From Spirochaetaceae bacterium (lineage in GTDB: Bacteria > Spirochaetota > Spirochaetia > Treponematales > Breznakiellaceae), in assembly GCA_031265015.1 (NCBI GenBank), contig JAISDG010000008.1, forward strand, positions 1 through 15,068: DNA of 15,068 nucleotides. Reading direction: 5' to 3'. How positions within the stretch are numbered: the first letter of the stretch is position 1; each line of letters begins with the position of its first letter. Made by a program: the position numbers and the translations under genes. The notes below the pieces were generated by a model, which worked only from the letters and a program-made list of their open reading frames with translations, had not been told where the DNA came from and did no database searches. Positions 1 through 6,607 of this stretch are shown in pieces.

Positions 1-1034
1 TTCAGCTGCTGGCGGTAAAGACGGGCAATATTGGCCCCGTAATCGGCAATCAGCTGGATAATGTTCCGGGGACATTCCGGTAAATCCCTGCCGTTGATCC
101 GGTCCCCCGCGTCCCCCAGGCCGGGCAGAATATAGGCAAGCTCGTTCAGCACCGGATCCATCCAGAGGGTATATACGCAGCAGTTTTCCAGGGCCCGGAC
201 CACCCGCAGGGCGCCCTTCAGGGCCGCGAGGACGTTAAAAAAACGGACCGACCGGGGTTTTATTCCTTCGCCCTGAAGGTACTTTACCACCGTCACCAGG
301 CTTCCGCCGGTGGCGTTCATGGGATCCGCAAAAATAAGATCCCTGCCATCAAGGGATTCCAGGTTAAAATAGGATCTGTCCAAATCAAGAATATATTTCA
401 TATTGTTTTCATGCTTCGATTCGTCCCGGTTGATCCTGAAAAGCGCAAAGGGGGTTGCGTAGGCGTGGGAAGAATACTCTTCTATTTCCTTGGAAAGAAT
501 CATCGAGGGAAGCAGCGCCCCCCGGAGCATGACGCACATGACGGTGTTTTCTATTTTATCGTCGATATTGTTTATCTTGTGGATGGCGAAATTCTGAACC
601 GGCACGTTAACCGGAGTCCGAACCACCAGGTAATTTTTGTTGGAGCTGGGGGTTCCGCCGTAGGCCAGCTTAAAGAGCATTTCATATGCCCGCTGGATAT
701 AATAGACAAATTCTTCGTTTTCCGTCCGGGAGTCCCGCAGTTTGGCAATAACCCTGGACGCCTCGGGATGGCTTTCGTGGGGGGTTAAAAACGAATAAAC
801 CTGAATGCCCTTTTCGTCTTTGCAGAGCTCCTGCATCAGGCTGCCCATCTCGTTGTAGAGCTTGATAAGGGTATCTTCCTCCCGCCGGTGTTCCGATTCC
901 AGCCGGGTGGTGGAAAGAATGTTGAAACAGGCCAGCGCTTCCCGGTAGAAGCCGTCCATCCGGGAAAGATTGGCCTTGTCGGCGTCGGTCAAAAAACCGT
1001 CCAGATCTTCGGCTTTTAAAACAACCTTGTTCAT
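1..1034 (-). CDS. upp: Uracil phosphoribosyltransferase-like protein with N-terminal extension (3' end outside window)
   Basis: This is an open frame from ATG at 1034 that runs off the left edge after 344 codons with no stop. UPRTases make UMP from uracil and PRPP in the cytoplasm (pyrimidine salvage). Support: the PRPP-binding loop FADPMNATGGS at residues 235-245 (bacterial Upp has DPMLATGGS), MLRGALLP at 169-176 where Upp has its LRAGLG segment, and the uracil-site sequence PGLGDAGDR at 304-312, nearly identical to Upp. Bacterial Upp is about 208 residues. Here roughly 130 extra residues, which I do not recognise, precede the PRTase fold, and at least 30 follow the usual C-terminus. GGAA lies just upstream of the ATG. 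It is the last visible gene of the long minus-strand unit, 13 bp after the TPR-type gene. The family call is firm. Uracil as the substrate is inferred from the GLGDAGD motif. Confidence 0.85.
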   Translation of the reverse strand, partial: MNKVVLKAEDLDGFLTDADKANLSRMDGFYREALACFNILSTTRLESEHRREEDTLIKLYNEMGSLMQELCKDEKGIQVYSFLTPHESHPEASRVIAKLRDSRTENEEFVYYIQRAYEMLFKLAYGGTPSSNKNYLVVRTPVNVPVQNFAIHKINNIDDKIENTVMCVMLRGALLPSMILSKEIEEYSSHAYATPFALFRINRDESKHENNMKYILDLDRSYFNLESLDGRDLIFADPMNATGGSLVTVVKYLQGEGIKPRSVRFFNVLAALKGALRVVRALENCCVYTLWMDPVLNELAYILPGLGDAGDRINGRDLPECPRNIIQLIADYGANIARLYRQQL

Positions 1035-1047
1035 GGTTCCATCATAA

Positions 1048-2199
1048 CTAACGGCCGGGTATCCTGTCCAGTTCGGGGCTGCGAAGCTGGGCCGCCGCCC
1101 TCCCCCGCCATTCTCCGGAACCGTTATTCGCCAAAAAGGCCCATATTTCCCGGGCGGCGCCCCGGCGGCCGCTGCCGTAACAGGCGTTGGCAAGATAATA
1201 GAGGGTCCTGAAATACTCAGCCTCATCAAGGTATGAAAGAATATCCCTTCTGCCCGCGATGTCCCGCATCAGGGCGTCCAGGGTTGTAAAGGTATAGTCG
1301 TATTTTGACGCCAGGAGCGCTTCGCAGATGATCGTGTTCTGGATAAGAAAGGCAAAGACCAGGTGTTCCGCGGCCCGGTCGTGCCTGGCCGAAGCATAAT
1401 AATAGAGCCCCAGGATCCGGTGGGCTTTTTCGCTCACCGGATTGTTGTGCCGGAAGAGCACCAAAAAACGGTTTATCCCGTTGTTTTCAAGGCCCCTCAT
1501 CAGGTCCGAGCGGTTAAAGGACTCCCGGCTCCACAGGGGATCGCCCTTAAGGATCTCTTCCAGCACCGCGACCATGCCGGTGGGCCTTTCCTTGTCCTCG
1601 ATCATCGTGTATTCCCGGCGCAGCCGCCGGAGATCGGCGGTTTTATACAGTATTTCCGTTTCAAAACCCGGAGTCTCCAGCAATAAGCGCTGGTCATAGG
1701 CCTTCCGGTACTGGCTCAGCGCAATGCCGGATTCCCCTTCCATCCGGTAGACTTCCCCTATCCAGTACTCCGCTTCCGGATAGGCCTTAAACCTCGCCAG
1801 TTCCGACAGGGCCCGCCGGGCCGAATTGCGCAGGCTTTCCTTCGGTACCCGGTAGTACAGTTCCTTAAGAGCGTCCGCGGCGCCGGAGCGGAACTCTTTG
1901 CCGATATACAGTTCCACCAGACCCAGATCGTCCCCCATGAGCCTGACCTCGTGGATCGACAGCACGGCCACAAGATCCCGTTCCAGTTTCGCATAAAACC
2001 GGTTTCTGCTTTCCCGGGCATCCTCGAAGGAACGGAGGGCGTCGCCGTAGGCGCCGTTCCGGAAAGACCGCTTTCCCTGTTCCAGGGTCAGCCACCAGGG
2101 ATCCTGTCTTCCGCCCTGGCCGGGGCGCGGCTGAGCCGCCGCCGGAACCAGAAGGGCGCACCCAAGAACAACGAAGAACAACCCGCGAAGGATTTTCAT
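1048..2199 (-). CDS. Secreted or periplasmic TPR-like helical repeat protein, conserved hypothetical
   Basis: A 383-residue protein with a clear export signal: basic MKILR, a hydrophobic core at about residues 7-22, and an AAA-Q cleavage site near residue 23. Cys14 lies inside the core (VLGC), so a spirochaetal lipobox cannot be fully excluded, but signal peptidase I cleavage fits better. The mature part is helical with TPR-like segments: about residues 40-75 (QGKRSFRNGAYGDALRSFED), 140-170 (AEYWIGEVYRMEGESGIALS), 255-285 (AHRILGLYYYASARHDRAAE) and 335-365. No catalytic motif is visible. The ATG overlaps the ispG stop as ATGA (2196-2199), so translation is probably coupled. From memory, treponemes keep a gene of this sort between ispG and upp, which would make it a lineage-conserved envelope protein. 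Its function is unknown; assembly or scaffolding would be typical for TPR proteins. Confidence 0.75.
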   Translation of the reverse strand: MKILRGLFFVVLGCALLVPAAAQPRPGQGGRQDPWWLTLEQGKRSFRNGAYGDALRSFEDARESRNRFYAKLERDLVAVLSIHEVRLMGDDLGLVELYIGKEFRSGAADALKELYYRVPKESLRNSARRALSELARFKAYPEAEYWIGEVYRMEGESGIALSQYRKAYDQRLLLETPGFETEILYKTADLRRLRREYTMIEDKERPTGMVAVLEEILKGDPLWSRESFNRSDLMRGLENNGINRFLVLFRHNNPVSEKAHRILGLYYYASARHDRAAEHLVFAFLIQNTIICEALLASKYDYTFTTLDALMRDIAGRRDILSYLDEAEYFRTLYYLANACYGSGRRGAAREIWAFLANNGSGEWRGRAAAQLRSPELDRIPGR

Positions 2200-3344
2200 A
2201 ATTTTTCCAGCTCTTCCTCAAAGGCCCTGTCCGCGGCGGCCGCGGCGTCTTTTCCGTCCAGGCCGATGGTTCTTGTTACCCTGCCGCGGCGGAAAATCAT
2301 AATGCTGTTTCCCGCTCCCGTAATTCCCAGATCGGCGTGCTTTGCCTCGCCGGGTCCGTTCACCGCGCAGCCCATCACGGCGATGGTAACATCCTTGTCC
2401 AGGGCATAGAGCCTTTCCTTCCACCGCCCGGTAAAGTCAAGGGTATCAAAGCCGTTCCTGCCGCAGCGGGGACAGGACACGATCACCGCTCCGGACCGGC
2501 CGGGCCGCTTCCGCCCGGACCGGTTCTCCGCTTCCGCTGTTTCCCCCGCCCCGGAGAGATCCCGGACAGCGTTCAGGATTTCCCTTCCCGCGATAACCTC
2601 GTTCTCCGGCGTATCCGAAAGGGATATCCGGATGGTGTCGCCTATTCCCTCCGCCAGCAGGGGCAGCAAGGCCGCCGTACTCCGCACCGTTCCCGGTATC
2701 AGGGGCCCCGCTTCGGTAACCCCGATATGGAGGGGCGCATCGTTGCGCCGGGCAAAGAGCCGGTTCGCCTTTATAGTATCGGCAATTCCCGAAGCTTTCA
2801 TCGATACTACCGCCGCGGTAAAACCCATTTCGTCAAACACCGCCAGTTCGTCCACCGCGGCCCTGACCAGGGCTTCCGCCCGGTCATGGTTCCGCAGGGC
2901 CCCGGGAAGGCTTCCGGCATTAACGCCGATGCGGATCGGAACACCCCTCTCGGCGGCTTTGGAAACCACCGCCTCTACCCGTCTGCGGCTTCCGATATTT
3001 CCCGGATTGATCCGGAGTTTTGCCACGGAAAAATCCAGGCAGCGAAGGGCAATGGTATAGTCAAAGTGGATGTCCGCGCAGACAGGCACGGAAACCATGG
3101 ACGCCAGCTCCCCCAGAATTTCCGCATCTTCCAGGGAGGGAACCGCAAAACGGAGCAGGCCGCATCCCATCCCCGAAAGGGCGTTAACGCGCCGGATCAG
3201 GGCCGCGCCGGCCTCCCCTTCCAGGTCTTTAAAAAAAAGGCGATCCTTCCACATGGTTTGAATAACCACGGGATGATCGCCCCCGAGGGCCAGGGCTTTG
3301 ACCCCGTCAAAGCCCCCCAGCTGTACCGTTCTTGCGGAATACAT
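2196..3344 (-). CDS. ispG: 4-hydroxy-3-methylbut-2-enyl diphosphate synthase (flavodoxin), IspG/GcpE
   Basis: IspG converts methylerythritol cyclodiphosphate to HMBPP, the penultimate step of the MEP isoprenoid pathway, using a [4Fe-4S] cluster. Numbering from the ATG at 3344 (382 aa): an N-terminal TIM-barrel half carries CADIHFDY (about 89-96) and KLRINPGNIG (109-118). The C-terminal half has the cluster cysteines in CPRCGR (C291, C294) and MGCAVNGPGE (C326), with catalytic E333. The spacing matches E. coli (C270, C273, C305, E312). Length is ordinary for the two-domain bacterial form. A charged, low-complexity insert (about 265-285, EAENRSGRKRPGRSG region) sits at the domain boundary. Two TTG codons directly precede the ATG (at 3350 and 3347); I prefer the ATG, although no strong Shine-Dalgarno is visible. 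The gene starts about 36 bp after atpK with no terminator between, so it probably shares the ATPase transcript. Confidence 0.95.
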   Translation of the reverse strand: MYSARTVQLGGFDGVKALALGGDHPVVIQTMWKDRLFFKDLEGEAGAALIRRVNALSGMGCGLLRFAVPSLEDAEILGELASMVSVPVCADIHFDYTIALRCLDFSVAKLRINPGNIGSRRRVEAVVSKAAERGVPIRIGVNAGSLPGALRNHDRAEALVRAAVDELAVFDEMGFTAAVVSMKASGIADTIKANRLFARRNDAPLHIGVTEAGPLIPGTVRSTAALLPLLAEGIGDTIRISLSDTPENEVIAGREILNAVRDLSGAGETAEAENRSGRKRPGRSGAVIVSCPRCGRNGFDTLDFTGRWKERLYALDKDVTIAVMGCAVNGPGEAKHADLGITGAGNSIMIFRRGRVTRTIGLDGKDAAAAADRAFEEELEKL

Positions 3345-3380
3345 CAACAAAAAGCCCGGGCGAATTACCCGTACAGACTC

Positions 3381-3821
3381 TTAGCTTAAGCTGATCATCG
3401 AAAGAACCATGACGAAGATGGCGACGGTTTCGCAGATACCGACGATCATCATGTAGTTAACAAACCCTTTGCCGGTTTCGCCGCTGGCATCCGCGCCGGC
3501 CGCGCCGGCCCTGCCCTGGGCGATGGCGGAAAAAGCTATGGCAAGCCCCGAAGCAAGCCCTATACCTAAATAAAGGGAGCCGTTATCCGGATTTGCCAGC
3601 GCGGCGGGTTTCATAAACAGGAAACCCAGTATATAGCCGTAGAATGTCTGAGTCAGCGGAGCGCCGCCGAAGGCCAGCATGGTCATGGGCGCCGGTTTGT
3701 TGCCTATGTAGCACTTTTTCCAGGCGCCGATTACCGACTGGCCGGCAATGCCGACGCCGATTGCCGAACCGATGGCGGAAATACCCATCACAAGACCTGC
3801 ACCCAATAAACCTAAATTCAT
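3381..3821 (-). CDS. atpK: V-type ATP synthase subunit K (c-ring proteolipid), predicted Na+-binding
   Basis: This 146-residue membrane protein forms the rotating ring that carries ions across the membrane. It has four transmembrane helices arranged as two fused hairpins, the duplicated V-type form (F-type c is one hairpin). Helix 2 holds APLTQTFYGY (54-63), helix 3 ends with IAQGRAGAAG (100-109), and helix 4 has the ion-carrying carboxylate in ICETVAI (E131). Aligned by eye with Enterococcus hirae NtpK, T57, Q58, Q102 and E131 match the Na+ ligands T64, Q65, Q110 and E139; Y61 matches Y68. The backbone-ligand residue L61 aligns with A54. This predicts Na+ coupling. A strong GAGGAG Shine-Dalgarno precedes the ATG. 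It lies 32 bp after atpI and is the last ATPase gene of the locus. Confidence 0.95.
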   Translation of the reverse strand: MNLGLLGAGLVMGISAIGSAIGVGIAGQSVIGAWKKCYIGNKPAPMTMLAFGGAPLTQTFYGYILGFLFMKPAALANPDNGSLYLGIGLASGLAIAFSAIAQGRAGAAGADASGETGKGFVNYMMIVGICETVAIFVMVLSMISLS

Positions 3822-3853
3822 GTTTCTTCTCCTCTCTATATTTACTGCGCCCG

Positions 3854-5740
3854 TTATACGGACTGCGCCTCGTTTTTGATCCGTTTGGCAAACGGCCTGT
3901 ATGCGGTACCTGACCAGGTTAATCCGGCATGGCCGGAAAATTCAAGGGTATTCAGCCTGACCCCGTGGACCAGCACGGAAAGCACGTTAAGCACAAGGTT
4001 AAGGCCGTGCCCAAATACCAGAAGCGTTATTCCAAAAACAAAAAGAATAAAATGCCCCAGCATGGGACCGGCCATGGCATTTACCGTATTGGCGATAGCC
4101 GCGCCGGCAAGCCCCACCGCCCACAGCCGGATATAGGACATAATATCGGAAAATACGTTGGCAATTCCCAGGATCATCGAAATAATGTTCTTAAAGCTTT
4201 CCAGAATGGACCGGCCCACGCTGCCCTCATAAGCGGCAAAGATAAAATTCAGGACAAACCCGCCGGCGAAAACATACACCGCCGCCGGATAAAGGGGAAT
4301 CTGCCGGTACTGGTTGCTGGCAATCAGGCCTAAAATGATAAAATACATACCCCCCAGCATCATGATGGAACCGATGTCCGCCAGGACCTTCAGGGTTCTG
4401 TTTTTTGCAATCGCGAGGATATGCCCGATGGAAAGCTGCAGGAGAGCCAGGGAAAAACAAAAGATCATCAGGTTTTGCTGGACCAGCCCCTCGTCTCTGG
4501 CAGAGCGGGCCGCGGTAACATTGGAAACAAGGGGCAGGGAAATATTCCGCAGGAATTCCGGCACTTTTTCCACCGGCAGGGCGAACCAGGAACAGGTCAG
4601 CGCTCCCCAGATAAAGTTGGAAATCCCCAGGAGGGACAGCAGTTTAAACACCGGAGGTACGCCTTTTTTCGCCGTTTTTATGATGCCGATAATACCGCTG
4701 ACCAGAATAATGGCGCCGTAACCGGCGTCGCCGAAGATCATCCCGAAAAAGATCGCAAAGAAGAGGAGAAACCAGAGGGAAATATCAACTTCGTTATACC
4801 CCGGAGTAACTTCAAGAAAATCGGTCAGGGGATTGATCAGGCTGACCAGTTTGTTATTTTTAAGCAGGGTCGGCACCGGATCATCGGGCCCCGGTTCGAC
4901 GGCGATAAGCGCCCAGCCGTATTCCGCGGCGCCCCGTTTAAGGACGCCCACCCTGTCTTTGGGGGCATAGCCGGAAATCCAGGACACGGTCCGTTCCGCA
5001 AAATCCCCGGGAGCATCCCCGCCGGGGACCAGCACGTCCATTCCCGCCCGGGCGCTTTCAAATTCGATGTTTTCCTGGAGATCTTTCACCGCCCCGGTAA
5101 TAACCGGCAGGGCAGGAACCAGGGAACGGAAACGGTTTTCTATTTCCGCCAGCCGGCCTTTGATCTCCGTCATATAGTTTTCGATGCCCGAAAGGGACCG
5201 TTCCGGCAGCGCGAAAGGCTCCGCCCCGGGGATGGCGTCCAAAGCCGCCAGCCGGACCGTTGTTTTGTCCCGGCCCAGGAAGATCGTCTTTGCATCGGCT
5301 CCCAGCGCTTCATAGGCCTTGGGGCTCAGCTCATAGGGAATCAGGGTAATCCCCGCCGCCCGCAGCTCCGCCAGCGCGGCGGGTTCAAAATCCCCCCAGG
5401 GGGCAAGGCGGCTTTGTTCCTTAGCCTGGACCAGAAGCTGCTCCTGGAGGCCTTTTTTTTCTTCCCCCAGGGCAAGGGCTTCGCCGGTCAGTGAATCCGC
5501 GTCCGCTTGTACCCCGGATTTCGGGGCGGCTTTTTTGTGTTTTTGAAGGGCCGCATAGGGCCGCAGCAGCCCCAGGACATTTTCCATCCGGGTTCTTTTT
5601 TCCAGCAGCCTGGAAAGATCCCCGGACTGGACGGTCTTTCTTTCCAGGTGGAGCGCCCCCAGATCCCGCAGCTGTTCCAGGGCCTTCTCTTTTTCCTTGT
5701 CCATCACCACGATGGACACTTTCATCATGGGTACAATCAT
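3854..5740 (-). CDS. atpI: V-type ATP synthase subunit I (a-subunit, membrane stator/ion channel)
   Basis: A 628-residue protein. Residues 1-310 are a cytoplasmic, partly coiled-coil arm that holds the peripheral stalks. Residues about 320-595 are a membrane domain with seven to eight hydrophobic helices that forms the ion half-channels against the K ring. The essential arginine is visible in SDIMSYIRLWAVGLAG (R538), and a second conserved arginine in VLVHGVRLNTLEF (R595). ATG 5740 (MIVPMMKV) overlaps the preceding mini-ORF as ATGA and is supplied by the 65-bp repeat array. ATGs at 5728 and 5725 are alternative starts. In a repeat-free ancestor this ATG would have overlapped the atpD stop with GGAG from the end of atpD at ideal distance. 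Now the nearest Shine-Dalgarno-like AGGAAA lies 9 nt upstream of the ATG and is partly paired in a small hairpin, so expression may be altered. Confidence 0.95.
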   Translation of the reverse strand: MIVPMMKVSIVVMDKEKEKALEQLRDLGALHLERKTVQSGDLSRLLEKRTRMENVLGLLRPYAALQKHKKAAPKSGVQADADSLTGEALALGEEKKGLQEQLLVQAKEQSRLAPWGDFEPAALAELRAAGITLIPYELSPKAYEALGADAKTIFLGRDKTTVRLAALDAIPGAEPFALPERSLSGIENYMTEIKGRLAEIENRFRSLVPALPVITGAVKDLQENIEFESARAGMDVLVPGGDAPGDFAERTVSWISGYAPKDRVGVLKRGAAEYGWALIAVEPGPDDPVPTLLKNNKLVSLINPLTDFLEVTPGYNEVDISLWFLLFFAIFFGMIFGDAGYGAIILVSGIIGIIKTAKKGVPPVFKLLSLLGISNFIWGALTCSWFALPVEKVPEFLRNISLPLVSNVTAARSARDEGLVQQNLMIFCFSLALLQLSIGHILAIAKNRTLKVLADIGSIMMLGGMYFIILGLIASNQYRQIPLYPAAVYVFAGGFVLNFIFAAYEGSVGRSILESFKNIISMILGIANVFSDIMSYIRLWAVGLAGAAIANTVNAMAGPMLGHFILFVFGITLLVFGHGLNLVLNVLSVLVHGVRLNTLEFSGHAGLTWSGTAYRPFAKRIKNEAQSV

Positions 5741-5994
5741 GAAACTACGTTTCCTGTTCGATTAAATACCGCGGCCATGCGGCCGCGGAACAGCATGGTT
5801 ATCATGAAACTACGTTTCCTGTCCGGTTAAATACCGCGGCCATACGGCCGCGGAACAGTATGGTTATCATGAAACTACGTTTCCTGTCGGTTAAATACCG
5901 CGGCCATACGGCCGCAGAACAGTATGGTTATCATGAAACTACGTTTCCTGTCCGGTTAAATACCGCGGCCATGCGGCCGCAGAACAGTATGGTT
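5736..5994. repeat. Four tandem 65-bp repeats between atpD and atpI
   Basis: Head-to-tail units at 5736-5800 (65 bp), 5801-5865 (65), 5866-5929 (64, one base missing near 5887) and 5930-5994 (65), followed by a partial ATCATG at 5995-6000. Units differ at only a few positions; the unit nearest atpI is the most diverged. Each has two inverted repeats: GAAAC-TAC-GTTTC, and CCGCGGCC-ATRC-GGCCGCGG (outermost pair broken in the two units nearest atpD, which read GGCCGCAG). The array begins and ends with CATGAT, the sequence of the atpD/atpI stop-start junction, so it looks inserted at or expanded from that overlap. A REP/MITE-like element is an alternative origin. There are no unique spacers, so it is not a CRISPR array. 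Confidence 0.95.
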
Positions 5995-5999
5995 ATCAT
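5737..5999 (-). other. Chain of four candidate mini-ORFs linking atpD to atpI by stop/start overlaps
   Basis: Read in the operon direction, each 65-bp repeat is a small ORF. L4 is 5999-5931 (22 aa), starting inside the atpD stop (ATGA) and ending with TGA overlapping the next ATG. L3 is 5934-5875 (19 aa); a 1-bp deletion shifts it to TAG, 4 nt before the next ATG. L2 is 5870-5802 (22 aa) and overlaps L1 as ATGA. L1 is 5805-5737 (22 aa) and overlaps the atpI start as ATGA. The peptide begins MITILF, then C or R, then GRMAAVF, and ends NRTGNVVS (L1 has M at position 4). GGAG near the end of atpD lies 5 nt before the L4 ATG; later units have AGGAAA 9 nt before the next ATG. Seen: ORFs, overlaps, SD-like sites. 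Inferred: that ribosomes use them to pass from atpD to atpI. The peptides may have no function of their own. Confidence 0.4.
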
Positions 6000-6589
6000 G
6001 CCTTCTCCATTCCGCGTTTGGAAATTTTCCCCCGGACCACCGCGGCGGTCTGCTGATCCCCCAGGTAGACGCTGATCTTCTTGATATTGGCCCGGGCCTC
6101 GGGAATTTTGATCTTTTCAAAAAGATTAACCCGCTGGCTGGTGGTCCGCAGTTCTTTCTGGAGCCTCTTCTGTTGTTCTTCCAGGGTCCGGGTTTCCAGA
6201 TCCACGAGGAGAACCTTCTTCATGTTTTCCACGGCAAAATCAAGCCACAGGGGCTTTTGGGTCAGATCGTACTGAGCCGTTTCGAACTCGGCCCCTTCAA
6301 ACAGGGGAATCGCCACGCCGGCAATGTTGCCTTCCCCGGTGACAATCCGGGCGATTCGCAGTATATCCGGGGTAAACGCTTCCTCGCCGAAAACGGCGAT
6401 CCACTTTGTAAAGCTTCCGGTTAAGGCGTCTTTTTCCGCCCGCAGTTTCTTTACCCGGGTATCGACGGTACGGATCTCCGCCTGGAGCTGCTGCTTTTTC
6501 AGCATCAGGGTCGGAAGGTAGCGCTGAAACATCTTCAGGCTGTCTTTTTGTTTTTTCTGCTCGTTTTTGGTGAGCTTTAACTTTGCCAT
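5996..6589 (-). CDS. atpD: V-type ATP synthase subunit D (central rotor shaft)
   Basis: A 197-residue, strongly helical protein matching the family of antiparallel coiled-coil shafts that rotate within the A3B3 head. The N-terminal helix LTKNEQKKQKDSLKMFQRYL and the LMLKKQQLQAEI segment (about 28-40) are typical of the family, as is the C-terminal helix with QQKRLQKELRTTSQRVNLFEK (about 143-163). The length is slightly short of the usual 200-220 residues. A GGGGA Shine-Dalgarno precedes the ATG, and the gene lies 18 bp after atpB. Its TGA (5996-5998) is part of an ATGA shared with the first mini-ORF of the repeat array. The last codons contain GGAG 5 nt before that ATG, an arrangement that originally would have driven atpI. 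Confidence 0.93.
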   Translation of the reverse strand: MAKLKLTKNEQKKQKDSLKMFQRYLPTLMLKKQQLQAEIRTVDTRVKKLRAEKDALTGSFTKWIAVFGEEAFTPDILRIARIVTGEGNIAGVAIPLFEGAEFETAQYDLTQKPLWLDFAVENMKKVLLVDLETRTLEEQQKRLQKELRTTSQRVNLFEKIKIPEARANIKKISVYLGDQQTAAVVRGKISKRGMEKA

Positions 6590-6607
6590 GCTTCCCCGCC
6601 GCCCGTC

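Noticed and set aside
3367..3400. Palindrome AGCTTAAGCT at the atpK stop as a terminator
   Set aside because: The stem would be too short with no loop and no U-tract, and it is part of the atpK coding sequence.
4421..5494. Plus-strand frame of 357 codons opposite atpI, and a 350-codon frame opposite ispG (2337-3389)
   Set aside because: Both are complementary-strand artefacts of biased codons in atpI and ispG; composition is not protein-like.
5736..5994. Possible CRISPR array
   Set aside because: Whole 65-bp units repeat without unique spacers, and no cas gene is present.
5860..6075. Plus-strand reading frames through the repeats (MVIMKLRFL...)
   Set aside because: They point against the operon, the 65-bp period shifts their frame, and they run into antisense atpD; only the minus-strand frames meet the stop/start junctions in phase.
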